From: a candidate division KSB1 bacterium | GTDB taxonomy: Bacteria > Zhuqueibacterota > Zhuqueibacteria > JANLFK01 > Oleimicrobiaceae | Reading direction: 5' to 3' | Length of the DNA: 32,519 bases | Assembly: GCA_034506335.1 (NCBI GenBank) | Contig: JAPDPR010000046.1 | Location: 1 to 32,519 of the forward strand | Shown here: positions 26,660 to 32,501 of the stretch, in pieces | Numbering within the stretch: the stretch's first letter is position 1 | How the letters are laid out: every line of letters starts with the position of its first letter | The notes under the pieces: model-generated | Database searches by the model: none | Told to the model about the DNA's origin: nothing | Seen by the model: the letters and a program-made list of their open reading frames with translations, nothing else | Made by a program: the position numbers and the translations under genes

Positions 26660-26703
26660 AGGCCTGGGCCTGCGGTGCCGGAAGGCGCCGTGCGTCCAGG
26701 CCT
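26660..26703 (+). ncRNA. Conserved 44-nt leader hairpin, copy A
   Basis: Outer stem AGGCCTGG/CCAGGCCT, a 4x4 internal loop, inner stem GCGGTGCC/GGCGCCGT and a GGAA (GNRA) tetraloop. Relative to copy C the 3' arm has T to C (G-U becomes G-C) and C to T (G-C becomes G-U); both keep the pairing. Confidence 0.75.
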
Positions 26704-26720
26704 GTCTGTTTCTGGGCGGA

Positions 26721-26786
26721 GCCCTCCTTTGGGTGGGTTCGTGGTGGTGGTTCCATTGAGCATCATGAACTCGAGCCGAGGAGGGC
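26721..26786 (+). promoter_or_regulatory. Anti-Shine-Dalgarno/Shine-Dalgarno pair, copy A
   Basis: GCCCTCCT (26721-26728) is perfectly complementary to AGGAGGGC (26779-26786), the Shine-Dalgarno of the ATG at 26792. The same anti segment can instead fold on GGGTGGG just downstream (CCC-T-CC, loop TTT, GGG-T-GGG), or its GCCC on GGGC just upstream. These folds exclude each other, as expected of a translational switch. Confidence 0.65.
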
Positions 26787-26791
26787 ACGCG

Positions 26792-26980
26792 ATGAAGACG
26801 AGGTTGGTGTATTTCGGGGCGGGCTGCTTAGCGCTGGGACTGGTGCTGTGGCTGGCCTGCGGGGAGAGGATTGCGGGGGAGAGCGGCGTTTTGGAGAAAG
26901 AGACGGCGGTCGGGGATCAAAAGGTTCTGACCCGGCTGTGCTGTAATAATATCTTCCCCTCGGAGCACAACCCGCCTTGA
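26792..26980 (+). CDS. Lipoprotein-like protein A, first part up to an in-frame TGA
   Basis: A 62-codon ORF beginning MKTRLV with a hydrophobic segment (residues 5-22) ending LVLWLAC, a possible lipoprotein signal with cysteine 23. The signal shares CL-x2-GLVLWLA with protein B. The stop is TGA at 26978-26980, but the same frame continues without another stop to 27415 and encodes an Ig/FN3-like domain. So this looks like a 207-residue protein interrupted by one stop. The Shine-Dalgarno AGGAGGGC lies 5 nt upstream and can be masked by the leader. Confidence 0.7.
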   Translation: MKTRLVYFGAGCLALGLVLWLACGERIAGESGVLEKETAVGDQKVLTRLCCNNIFPSEHNPP

Positions 26981-26992
26981 GCGGAGGCGGGG

Positions 26993-27415
26993 ATGCAGTG
27001 TGGGGGGCCGCCTGATTATGTGATCAGCTGTGAGACCTGCGCGAGATACTGGTCGGCTTACGGGGAGAACCCTACAGAAATGTGCCAGTACCTTCCGGGC
27101 CAACCGCCCCTTCCGGATGTCCCCGTGCCGGCAGACTTTCGCGTGCGCGTCAGCGGTGGATACCCACAGATCGTCTGGTCGTGGTACTACGTGCATACCT
27201 ATTCTATCGAGCGGAAGATCGGCAGCGGCACGTGGACGGTGGTGGCAACCTTAACTGGGCCGGAACAGGAGTCGTGGACTGACTATTCGGTCACCATCCC
27301 AGACCCCAAGGGTAGAATAATCTGGTATCGGATGAGGGGCCGCGTTTACGGGACATACTCCTCGTATACCGAGGAGGTTCAAGCCATGCCACAAGAGCAC
27401 CGCGTATTGCCTTAG
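26993..27415 (+). CDS. Ig/FN3-like exported domain (second part of A)
   Basis: A 140-codon frame in phase with the lipoprotein-like ORF upstream, after its TGA and four codons. Cysteine-rich start (MQCGG, CETC, MCQY), a proline-rich linker (PGQPPLPDVPVP), then about 85 residues resembling a fibronectin type III fold: VSGGYPQIVWSWY, SIERKIGSGTWTVVA and YRMRGRVYGTYSSYTEEV. Without the upstream signal peptide it would not be exported, so separate translation from its own ATG (with GGAGGCGGGG before it) would give a cytosolic protein. I favour one interrupted gene. No specific function is evident. Confidence 0.65.
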   Translation: MQCGGPPDYVISCETCARYWSAYGENPTEMCQYLPGQPPLPDVPVPADFRVRVSGGYPQIVWSWYYVHTYSIERKIGSGTWTVVATLTGPEQESWTDYSVTIPDPKGRIIWYRMRGRVYGTYSSYTEEVQAMPQEHRVLP

Positions 27416-27725
27416 GACATGCTTTGTGCTCACCGGCAGAACTGGGCACGTCGGAGGGCCGGTTCAAGGATCAGCGAGCGCTGCAGCGATTGCGGAACTG
27501 CGGCGGGCAAATGTGCTCCCCCGTTGGCGCTTCCACTGGGATTGCGCTGTGGAAGGCGGCGCGTGAGAGGCGAGGGAAGAGGGAGAACTCCAGGGGCGGC
27601 AGGCGGTCTGTGCCAAATCTTCCACAGGTGACCCGAACAGAGATTGCGCATGCGGTGGAAGGGTTCGACGGTGAGGTGCCTGGCGTTGCGCAGCGGTGAG
27701 CCAGCGCAAGGAGGAGGGTTAGCCC
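27416..27725. other. Gap inside cassette A, no gene seen
   Basis: About 310 bp between the Ig/FN3-like frame and the propeller gene. Open frames here on both strands have no family resemblance. No promoter was found, so the two genes of the cassette could be cotranscribed. AGGAGGAGGG at the right end is the Shine-Dalgarno of the next gene. Confidence 0.5.
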
Positions 27726-29075
27726 ATGAGGAGAACGCTAGTGCTGTCTTGTTACCTTGCGGGTTTCACTCTCGGGGGAGCCATTGCGGGGCGGTTGTAC
27801 GCACAGTCGTGGGAATTTCGACGTTTGGAGCTTGCTTCCAACTGTACAGCGGTGGACGCGGTCGATAGCAGCACAGTCTTCTTTTACGGCGTGGAAAAGG
27901 CGAGCGGTCGGCCCGCCGTTTTTCGCACCACAGATGGCGGAATCAGGTGGGACGTGTTCCCGTGGGATGACTGGGCAATCTATGACCTGTCCGCAACGGA
28001 TTCTGTGCACGTTTGGGCTGTGAACATATGGAGGGTGTACCATAGCAGTGACGGTGGCAGGACTTGGCAAATTCAATTTGACGCATCCGCGGATACGAGC
28101 ATCACTGACTTTCTTAACTACGTGGAGATGTTCGATCCACTTCATGGCGTGGTGGTCGGCGATGCACCGGCTCGCGCCCCACTGCCGGTCCTGCTTACCG
28201 CCGACGGTGGGAAGACTTGGCAGCAGCGCAACCAATCCCATTTTGTCGGCGCCCACCTCAGAGATCTTTGGCGAGGTGTGGATTTCCTGTCCCCTATGGT
28301 TGGCTACATAGGGTACGGATATTTTGGCGTACCCTTAGATACCCTCTACATGCACAGGACGGTGGATGGGGGTGCTTCGTGGGAACCGCTTCCCTTGGCC
28401 GTCGGCGACTTTACCTTGGTGCGCTTCTTTGATGAGACGTTGGGGCTGGCCGCCTGGAAAGGTGATCGGCCTGTGTACATGACAAAAGATGGAGGTCTCA
28501 CCTGGGTGGCCCACCAGCCGTCACTTGGAGATAGATGGTTTGCGGATCTTGAGTTTCTGCCAGAGGATCCCTCTATAGTCCTGGCAGCCTTATCACCGAC
28601 GGACTGGCGAAACCCAGACGATATACTTGCGGTCAGCAGCGACACAGGAAAGACCTGGAACGTTCTTCGCACCCCGTCCATTGGTCACCCGCAAGATTTG
28701 GAAATGGTGGACTCGGTGCATGGGTATGCGGTTGGCGACCGGGGGGTGCTGTGCATCAGTCGGGTGGGCTCCGGTGTCATGAACCCACGAACTGGCGCAG
28801 TACCTCCTGCTGAGTTCTTTCTCCGGCCCAACCGACCCAATCCCTTCGCGGAGGTCACTAACATAACGGTCGATCTCACCAGGCCGCAACCTGTTACCGT
28901 TGAAGTGTTTGACGTCCAGGGGCGAAGGGTGGCTACTATCGTGAAGGGCGAGCTCCTGGAGACGGGTACCCACACCTTCTATTTTGTGGCAAACAAACTC
29001 CCCAGCGGGGTTTACCTCTGTGTGGGCAAAGCGGGTTCCACCCAGGTGACGCGGCGCATGGTCCTGCTGAGGTAA
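27726..29075 (+). CDS. Exported Asp-box (BNR/Ycf48-like) beta-propeller with C-terminal sorting domain
   Basis: A 449-aa secreted protein. A signal peptide covers about residues 1-27 (ending RLYAQS). Six Asp-boxes of the S/T-x-D-G-G-x-x-W kind lie at about residues 68, 107, 158, 212, 253 and 304 (e.g. SSDGGRTW, TADGGKTW, TKDGGLTW), indicating a beta-propeller of the BNR/Ycf48 type. Residues about 365-449 form a C-terminal Ig-like sorting domain: RPNPFAEVTNITVDL, VFDVQGRRVATI, LPSGVYLC and a final MVLLR, as in type IX secretion cargo. AGGAGGAGGG precedes the ATG. It is the second gene of cassette A. Ligand or enzymatic activity is unknown; Asp-boxes alone do not show sialidase activity. Confidence 0.88.
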   Translation: MRRTLVLSCYLAGFTLGGAIAGRLYAQSWEFRRLELASNCTAVDAVDSSTVFFYGVEKASGRPAVFRTTDGGIRWDVFPWDDWAIYDLSATDSVHVWAVNIWRVYHSSDGGRTWQIQFDASADTSITDFLNYVEMFDPLHGVVVGDAPARAPLPVLLTADGGKTWQQRNQSHFVGAHLRDLWRGVDFLSPMVGYIGYGYFGVPLDTLYMHRTVDGGASWEPLPLAVGDFTLVRFFDETLGLAAWKGDRPVYMTKDGGLTWVAHQPSLGDRWFADLEFLPEDPSIVLAALSPTDWRNPDDILAVSSDTGKTWNVLRTPSIGHPQDLEMVDSVHGYAVGDRGVLCISRVGSGVMNPRTGAVPPAEFFLRPNRPNPFAEVTNITVDLTRPQPVTVEVFDVQGRRVATIVKGELLETGTHTFYFVANKLPSGVYLCVGKAGSTQVTRRMVLLR

Positions 29076-29480
29076 ACGCTCCACGAAGACGTGCGGAGGC
29101 GGCTGGGGGGCATCGTTCCCCGGGCGCCCTGGTGGGCCTAGTTGGCGGGCCCGGATTTGCACGGGCGTACCGGCGAGTAGCCTGCTGCTGCGCGGAGGAA
29201 CCTCCATGATGGAGGGGGTGGCGTAACAAGGTCTGCCACAGGCAGGTCCCGCACGAGCCCGTTCGTCAAGGCACGGGAGAATAGCAGACTATACCGGAGG
29301 CTGAGGTGCAATGCCCCGCAGGCGTCCCGGTTCTACCGAGGGGCGTGCGGGGGGAACTCAAGAGGCGGGCTCGCCTGCAAAGCAGCGGCGGGACTGAGAA
29401 ACCAGCGTGAGGACCGCTTGTTTCACACCATATGGTGTCGCGAGGGAAGATTCCCTGCTGATGTCCACAAGAGTTTCTTC
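29076..29480. other. Hairpin-rich gap between cassettes A and B
   Basis: No gene seen. The stretch holds several inverted repeats: CCTCCAT-g-ATGGAGG (29201-29215), CTGCC-ACA-GGCAG (near 29232), a long hairpin CCCCGCA...TGCGGGG with an inner 6-bp stem (29314-29352) and a perfect 14-bp palindrome (29425-29438). They may include the terminator of cassette A and an operator for cassette B. Confidence 0.5.
29425..29438. promoter_or_regulatory. 14-bp palindrome upstream of promoter B
   Basis: ACACCATATGGTGT, perfectly self-complementary, 42 bp before the -35 box of promoter B. It has the form of a dimeric regulator's operator. I see no equivalent upstream of promoters A or C. Confidence 0.4.
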
Positions 29481-29509
29481 TTGACAGTTTCGTCAGATTC
29501 TGTTATGAT
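29481..29509 (+). promoter_or_regulatory. Promoter of cassette B
   Basis: Consensus TTGACA (29481-29486), 17-bp spacer, TATGAT (29504-29509). Predicted start about 29516, giving a leader of about 310 nt before the lipoprotein-like gene. Confidence 0.88.
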
Positions 29510-29574
29510 TTTGGCGTCATCGGTGGCACCGCGCCCGGCCCGCTTTTGGGGGCGGGGCACAGAACTCTGGGGCA

Positions 29575-29688
29575 ATGAGGTTGGTGTCGGAGAGGTGCCT
29601 CGCTGGGAGACGCGAGGTGAAAGAGGTCGCACGCTGCGCCCCGACGGAGTGGGGAGTGCGGCGGGCGGATAGCGTGCATACAGGGTAG
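29575..29688 (+). CDS. Leader short ORF, copy B (37 codons)
   Basis: Starts MRLVSERCLAGRREVKEV and ends TEWGVRRADSVHTG, the last 14 residues identical to copy C. Length is exactly that of copy C although the first 22 codons differ a lot. The stop TAG is 4 nt before the 44-nt hairpin. At the position where copies A and C have AGAGG this copy has AGAAC, so its Shine-Dalgarno is weak unless TGGGG at 29568 serves. No known family. Confidence 0.6.
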   Translation: MRLVSERCLAGRREVKEVARCAPTEWGVRRADSVHTG

Positions 29689-29692
29689 GCAG

Positions 29693-29736
29693 AGGCCTGG
29701 GCCTGCGGTGCCAGAAGGTGCCGCGCGTCCAGGCCT
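29693..29736 (+). ncRNA. Conserved 44-nt leader hairpin, copy B
   Basis: The same two stems as in copies A and C: AGGCCTGG/CCAGGCCT and GCGGTGCC/GGTGCCGC. The only change from copy C is in the loop (AGAA for GGAA), leaving every pair intact. Confidence 0.75.
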
Positions 29737-29753
29737 GCGTGTTTCTGGGCGGA

Positions 29754-29819
29754 GCCCTCCTTTGGGTGGGTTCGTGGTGGCGGTTCCATTGAGCATCATG
29801 AACTCGAGCCGAGGAGGGC
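29754..29819 (+). promoter_or_regulatory. Anti-Shine-Dalgarno/Shine-Dalgarno pair, copy B
   Basis: GCCCTCCT (29754-29761) complements AGGAGGGC (29812-29819), the Shine-Dalgarno of the ATG at 29825. Spacing between the two segments is identical in all copies. Confidence 0.65.
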
Positions 29820-29824
29820 AAGTC

Positions 29825-30457
29825 ATGAATACGAGATTGGCGAACGCAGGGCTGGCCTGCCTGGTGGTGGGATTGGTCCTGTGGCTGGCGTGGGGGTGTC
29901 TTTTCTATACTGGGTGCGCCCGAGACATTAGCGGACCGGGCGAGGCCAGGCACTCCGATGGAGGGGTTCCACAAGCAGAGAGCGAGCGCTTAGCGGGTGG
30001 CGGGGAAACGGGGGACGGCACCGGCTCTGATCAGGTCCCAGAGAGCGGAACGAGGGACGAGGAGGAATGGGAGTACGAGGATCAGATAGAAGAGGACGGG
30101 GTGTCTATTGACGCAAAGGGATACATCTTGGACGAGACGGTGCCAGGGGGTCTGCCTACCCTGTTCTTCTGTGCGCTTACCAGAGCATCGCAACCGATTT
30201 TCTTCTTGGACGTGAGTGCTACAGCGACGTGGCGGCCTCACGGGGGAGGGAGTTGGTCTCCACTGTGGAGTGATCGTGACTTCGGATTCTGGGTCTCTGA
30301 GGTCAGTGTCGACGCTCAGTTCTCCAAGAAGATGGCCTGGACCGGGCACCTCGAAGGTGCCCACGGGTGGCAATTGAGGCAATACGGTGTGCCGCAATAT
30401 GTCTACGGACAGTGTGAAAGGACGGCCTTCTTCCTGGAGGAAAAAATTGGCTGGTAG
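29825..30457 (+). CDS. Lipoprotein-like protein B with acidic linker
   Basis: A 210-aa protein. The signal segment (residues 4-24) shares CL-x2-GLVLWLA with protein A; cysteines at 25 (LAWGC) and 31 (YTGC) are possible lipidation sites. Residues about 35-95 form a low-complexity Gly/Ser/Glu-rich, very acidic linker (e.g. RDEEEWEYEDQIEEDG), then a compact, Trp/Phe-rich C-terminal domain of about 115 residues (SATATWRPHGGGSWSPLW, DAQFSKKMAWTGHL). I do not recognise that domain; it is not obviously related to the Ig/FN3-like domain of A. An upstream in-frame extension through the leader is rejected because it evolves like non-coding sequence. The end overlaps the next gene. Confidence 0.75.
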   Translation: MNTRLANAGLACLVVGLVLWLAWGCLFYTGCARDISGPGEARHSDGGVPQAESERLAGGGETGDGTGSDQVPESGTRDEEEWEYEDQIEEDGVSIDAKGYILDETVPGGLPTLFFCALTRASQPIFFLDVSATATWRPHGGGSWSPLWSDRDFGFWVSEVSVDAQFSKKMAWTGHLEGAHGWQLRQYGVPQYVYGQCERTAFFLEEKIGW

Positions 30458-32039
30458 ACGTAGCAGGGAGGGGGCCATTGTGCTCCCCCTCCCCACGAGG
30501 CGGGGAATGGCCGCATTGTTGGCCATACCGGTAGCGCTCCTGGCGTACAGCGACCAAGGGGCGCAGGATTGGAGCGCCCCAGAGGTGCTCCTGGAATGGC
30601 CGCGTCCATTCTCCGCACTGGCTGCAGGCGTAGACTGGAGCAACACCGTGTACCTCGTGTGGCCGAACTTGGTCACGGATCAGCATTCCCACCTGCTTCA
30701 TTACTATCGCACGGGTGTGAGGGGATTGCCTGAGCCGGTGACTTTCACCTGGGATAGTACTAGAAGCCTGGTCATCTTTGCTGGCTCCGAGCCTACCTTT
30801 GGGAAGGATTTTGCTCCGCACGTGATCTGGCAAGACTGCCCGAGGGGCCGCCTTTTGGGCGCGTCCGAGATTTACTATAGCACGCTCAGGGATGATCGGT
30901 GGACACCGCCAGTGCCGTTGGTGCGGGGGGTGGGCGAGGACGCCATTGCGGGTAGGGTCTTACCGCTTCCTGGTGGCAGACTTGTGGCTTACTGGTTCAC
31001 AATGTGGCCCAGAGCCCTTTGGTTTTCCTTGTGTGCCGACGGCCAATGGTCTCAGCCCTTCGTCTCTTTTCCGGCCCTGAGCCATGGGGTGGGCCAGGAG
31101 AGCGGGGGCATCGGCTATGCTGACGTGGCCCTGCGCTCCCAAGATAGCACCATCTGCACAGTGCTGATCGGCTGGACAGAGACAGACCTGCGCCAGAACC
31201 GCCACCCGGTGTACTACGCCGAGCAGACGATTTCGCACCTCGGGCGCACGGTGCCGCCGATGCGAGTGGTTCATGTTGCCCATCATGCTCTTCACCACCC
31301 GAAGCTGGCGCTAGCCCAAGATGGAAGCCGTTATGTTTTCTGGGCAGTGGCCGAGTCCAAGCTCGACCCGTGGTTATGGGGTTTGTACTACTGCTTTTCC
31401 GTCGACGGCAGTAGGTGGTCCGCGCCAAGAAGGATCTTTCCTAGGGTTTCATTTTCCTTAGTGACCCGGTGGGCCGAGGTTGATCCTTCGGGGGTCGTTC
31501 ACGTGGTGATAGATGAACCTCTGAACGGCGCTGCCCACTACGTTTCCGTCTATCACGACGAGCTGAGCGAACCAGTCGCTCTGCCTTGGTATGGCAATGG
31601 GTGCCTGGCTCTCTTTATTGACCACAACAACCGCGAGCACCTTTTCTGGGGGGAGCCGAGCCCCGAAGATAGCACGCAGTGGCTGCTAAAGCACGTCTGG
31701 CGCCAGCTGGGTCCTTCCTCTGCGCGCCCGGTAGGCGAGCAACCTATTGGCCGGTGGCTGAAGGTTTCTGTTCACCCGAACCCGAGCAACGGTGCGTTTC
31801 GCCTGGTGGTGGAAGCAGAGCCGCCCGCTCCTGTGGAAGTGGTAATTTACGATGTGGTTGGGCGACAAATCGCGAGGGTGGCGCAGGAGGCTATCCAAAG
31901 CACGCGGAGCCTTCTGGTCTGGGACGGAGTGGACGCCAGCGGTTTGCCCGTTCCCTCGGGTGTCTATTGGTGCGTGGCGCGCACTGTTTCGCCTGACGGC
32001 CCCCGCGTTGCTCGCCAGAAGCTGGTGTTGCTGCGTTGA
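30447..32039 (+). CDS. Large exported protein with C-terminal sorting domain (cassette B)
   Basis: A 530-aa protein from the chosen TTG, which has GGAGG 5 nt upstream and overlaps the end of lipoprotein-like gene B by 11 nt. An ATG at 30507 would give a shorter signal peptide. An Arg-rich N-terminus precedes the hydrophobic MAALLAIPVALLAYS. The body has recurring Trp/Tyr-rich strands (YYSTLRDDRWTPPVPLV, YYCFSVDGSRWSAPRRIF), suggesting a propeller, but without full Asp-boxes. The last 90 residues are a FlgD/T9SS-type domain: SVHPNPSNGAFRLVV, VVIYDVVGRQIARV, LPVPSGVYWC and a final LVLLR. It parallels the propeller gene of cassette A. Activity is unknown. Confidence 0.82.
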   Translation: MAGRRSREGAIVLPLPTRRGMAALLAIPVALLAYSDQGAQDWSAPEVLLEWPRPFSALAAGVDWSNTVYLVWPNLVTDQHSHLLHYYRTGVRGLPEPVTFTWDSTRSLVIFAGSEPTFGKDFAPHVIWQDCPRGRLLGASEIYYSTLRDDRWTPPVPLVRGVGEDAIAGRVLPLPGGRLVAYWFTMWPRALWFSLCADGQWSQPFVSFPALSHGVGQESGGIGYADVALRSQDSTICTVLIGWTETDLRQNRHPVYYAEQTISHLGRTVPPMRVVHVAHHALHHPKLALAQDGSRYVFWAVAESKLDPWLWGLYYCFSVDGSRWSAPRRIFPRVSFSLVTRWAEVDPSGVVHVVIDEPLNGAAHYVSVYHDELSEPVALPWYGNGCLALFIDHNNREHLFWGEPSPEDSTQWLLKHVWRQLGPSSARPVGEQPIGRWLKVSVHPNPSNGAFRLVVEAEPPAPVEVVIYDVVGRQIARVAQEAIQSTRSLLVWDGVDASGLPVPSGVYWCVARTVSPDGPRVARQKLVLLR

Positions 32040-32147
32040 TATGGCGGAGCAACGGTGCGTTGTTGCCCACAGTGCCAGGGGCCTTGAGACCAACCTCCGG
32101 GGGATTGCGCAGGTGCTCGTCCCTCGGTGGACACGGATTTTTTGCCG
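32040..32147. other. Spacer between cassettes B and C
   Basis: About 100 bp after the cassette B stop codon and before promoter C. No gene and no convincing terminator seen. Confidence 0.4.
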
Positions 32148-32176
32148 TTGACGATATGCATCGGTTTTGCTATACT
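32148..32176 (+). promoter_or_regulatory. Promoter of cassette C
   Basis: TTGACG (32148-32153), 17-bp spacer, TATACT (32171-32176). The spacer end GCATCGGTTTT matches promoter A closely, so these two promoters share ancestry beyond the boxes. Confidence 0.85.
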
Positions 32177-32251
32177 CATAATGCCATTCAGTCCGACCCT
32201 GCTGCGGCCCGGTTCCGAGGTCAGGGCGCTATGCCGCAGAGGTGGCGGCCA

Positions 32252-32365
32252 ATGAAGTTGGTGCTTGCAAAGATTCCCGGCCAGACCGGTGAGGTGAGGA
32301 AGCTCGTGTGGTGCCCCCCCACGGAGTGGGGGGTGCGGCGGGCGGATAGCGTGCATACAGGGTAG
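32252..32365 (+). CDS. Leader short ORF, copy C (37 codons)
   Basis: Starts MKLVLAKIPGQT, then GEVRKLVWCPPTEWGVRR and ADSVHTG, stop TAG 4 nt before the hairpin. AGAGG lies 9 nt before the ATG. Similar to copy A over the first 23 codons with mainly conservative or silent changes, and identical to copy B over the last 14. No signal peptide, no known family. A regulatory leader peptide is the likeliest role. Confidence 0.65.
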   Translation: MKLVLAKIPGQTGEVRKLVWCPPTEWGVRRADSVHTG

Positions 32366-32369
32366 GCAG

Positions 32370-32413
32370 AGGCCTGGGCCTGCGGTGCCGGAAGGTGCCG
32401 CGCGTCCAGGCCT
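32370..32413 (+). ncRNA. Conserved 44-nt leader hairpin, copy C
   Basis: AGGCCTGG, GCCT, GCGGTGCC, loop GGAA, GGTGCCGC, GCGT, CCAGGCCT. Both stems pair along their full 8 nt (two G-U pairs in the inner stem) and the loop fits the GNRA tetraloop pattern. It is followed by GTCTGTTTCT, only moderately T-rich. Confidence 0.75.
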
Positions 32414-32430
32414 GTCTGTTTCTGGGCGGA

Positions 32431-32496
32431 GCCCTCCTTTGGGTGGGTTCGTGGTGGTGGTTCCATTGAGCATCATGAACTCGAGCCGAGGAGGGC
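32431..32496 (+). promoter_or_regulatory. Anti-Shine-Dalgarno/Shine-Dalgarno pair, copy C
   Basis: GCCCTCCT (32431-32438) complements AGGAGGGC (32489-32496), the Shine-Dalgarno for the ATG at 32502. Confidence 0.65.
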
Positions 32497-32501
32497 ACGC
32501 G

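Larger units (their letters stand above)
26537..26796 (+). repeat. Leader repeat, copy A
   Basis: First of three copies of a roughly 250-nt leader. ATG-to-ATG distance (short ORF to lipoprotein-like gene) is 251 nt here and 250 nt in the other copies; the difference is one inserted base at about 26610. The half after the short ORF is nearly identical to the other copies: about 3 differences from copy C in 150 nt. It contains a short ORF, a 44-nt hairpin, an anti-Shine-Dalgarno segment and the Shine-Dalgarno. Confidence 0.95.
29571..29829 (+). repeat. Leader repeat, copy B
   Basis: Second copy of the leader, 250 nt from the short-ORF ATG to the ATG of the lipoprotein-like gene, aligning with copy C without any gap. 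The second half is nearly identical to the other copies; scattered differences include the hairpin loop (AGAA), GGCGG for GGTGG near 29780 and AAGTC for ACGCG before the start codon. Confidence 0.95.

Noticed and set aside
26501..26788. Similar - strand open frames within all three leader repeats (also 29503-29826 and 32229-32498)
   Set aside because: They mirror the nearly identical repeat, have no Shine-Dalgarno or promoter on that strand, and high GC makes long open frames common.
26597..26791. Upstream in-frame extension of the lipoprotein-like ORFs through the leader
   Set aside because: Differences among copies in that frame are mostly amino-acid changing, while conservation follows hairpin and Shine-Dalgarno elements; a good Shine-Dalgarno serves the later ATG.
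26978..26980. Selenocysteine at the in-frame TGA
   Set aside because: The nearby hairpin contains the TGA in its loop instead of following it as a bacterial SECIS does, and the protein is not a known selenoprotein type.
29223..29232. GTAACAAGGT, resembling the 3' end of 16S rRNA
   Set aside because: Only ten bases match; the flanking sequence is unlike rRNA.
31785..32062. 15-nt direct repeat (GAGCAACGGTGCGTT) in and after the cassette B protein gene
   Set aside because: Short, once repeated, with no mobile or recombination gene nearby; chance is enough.
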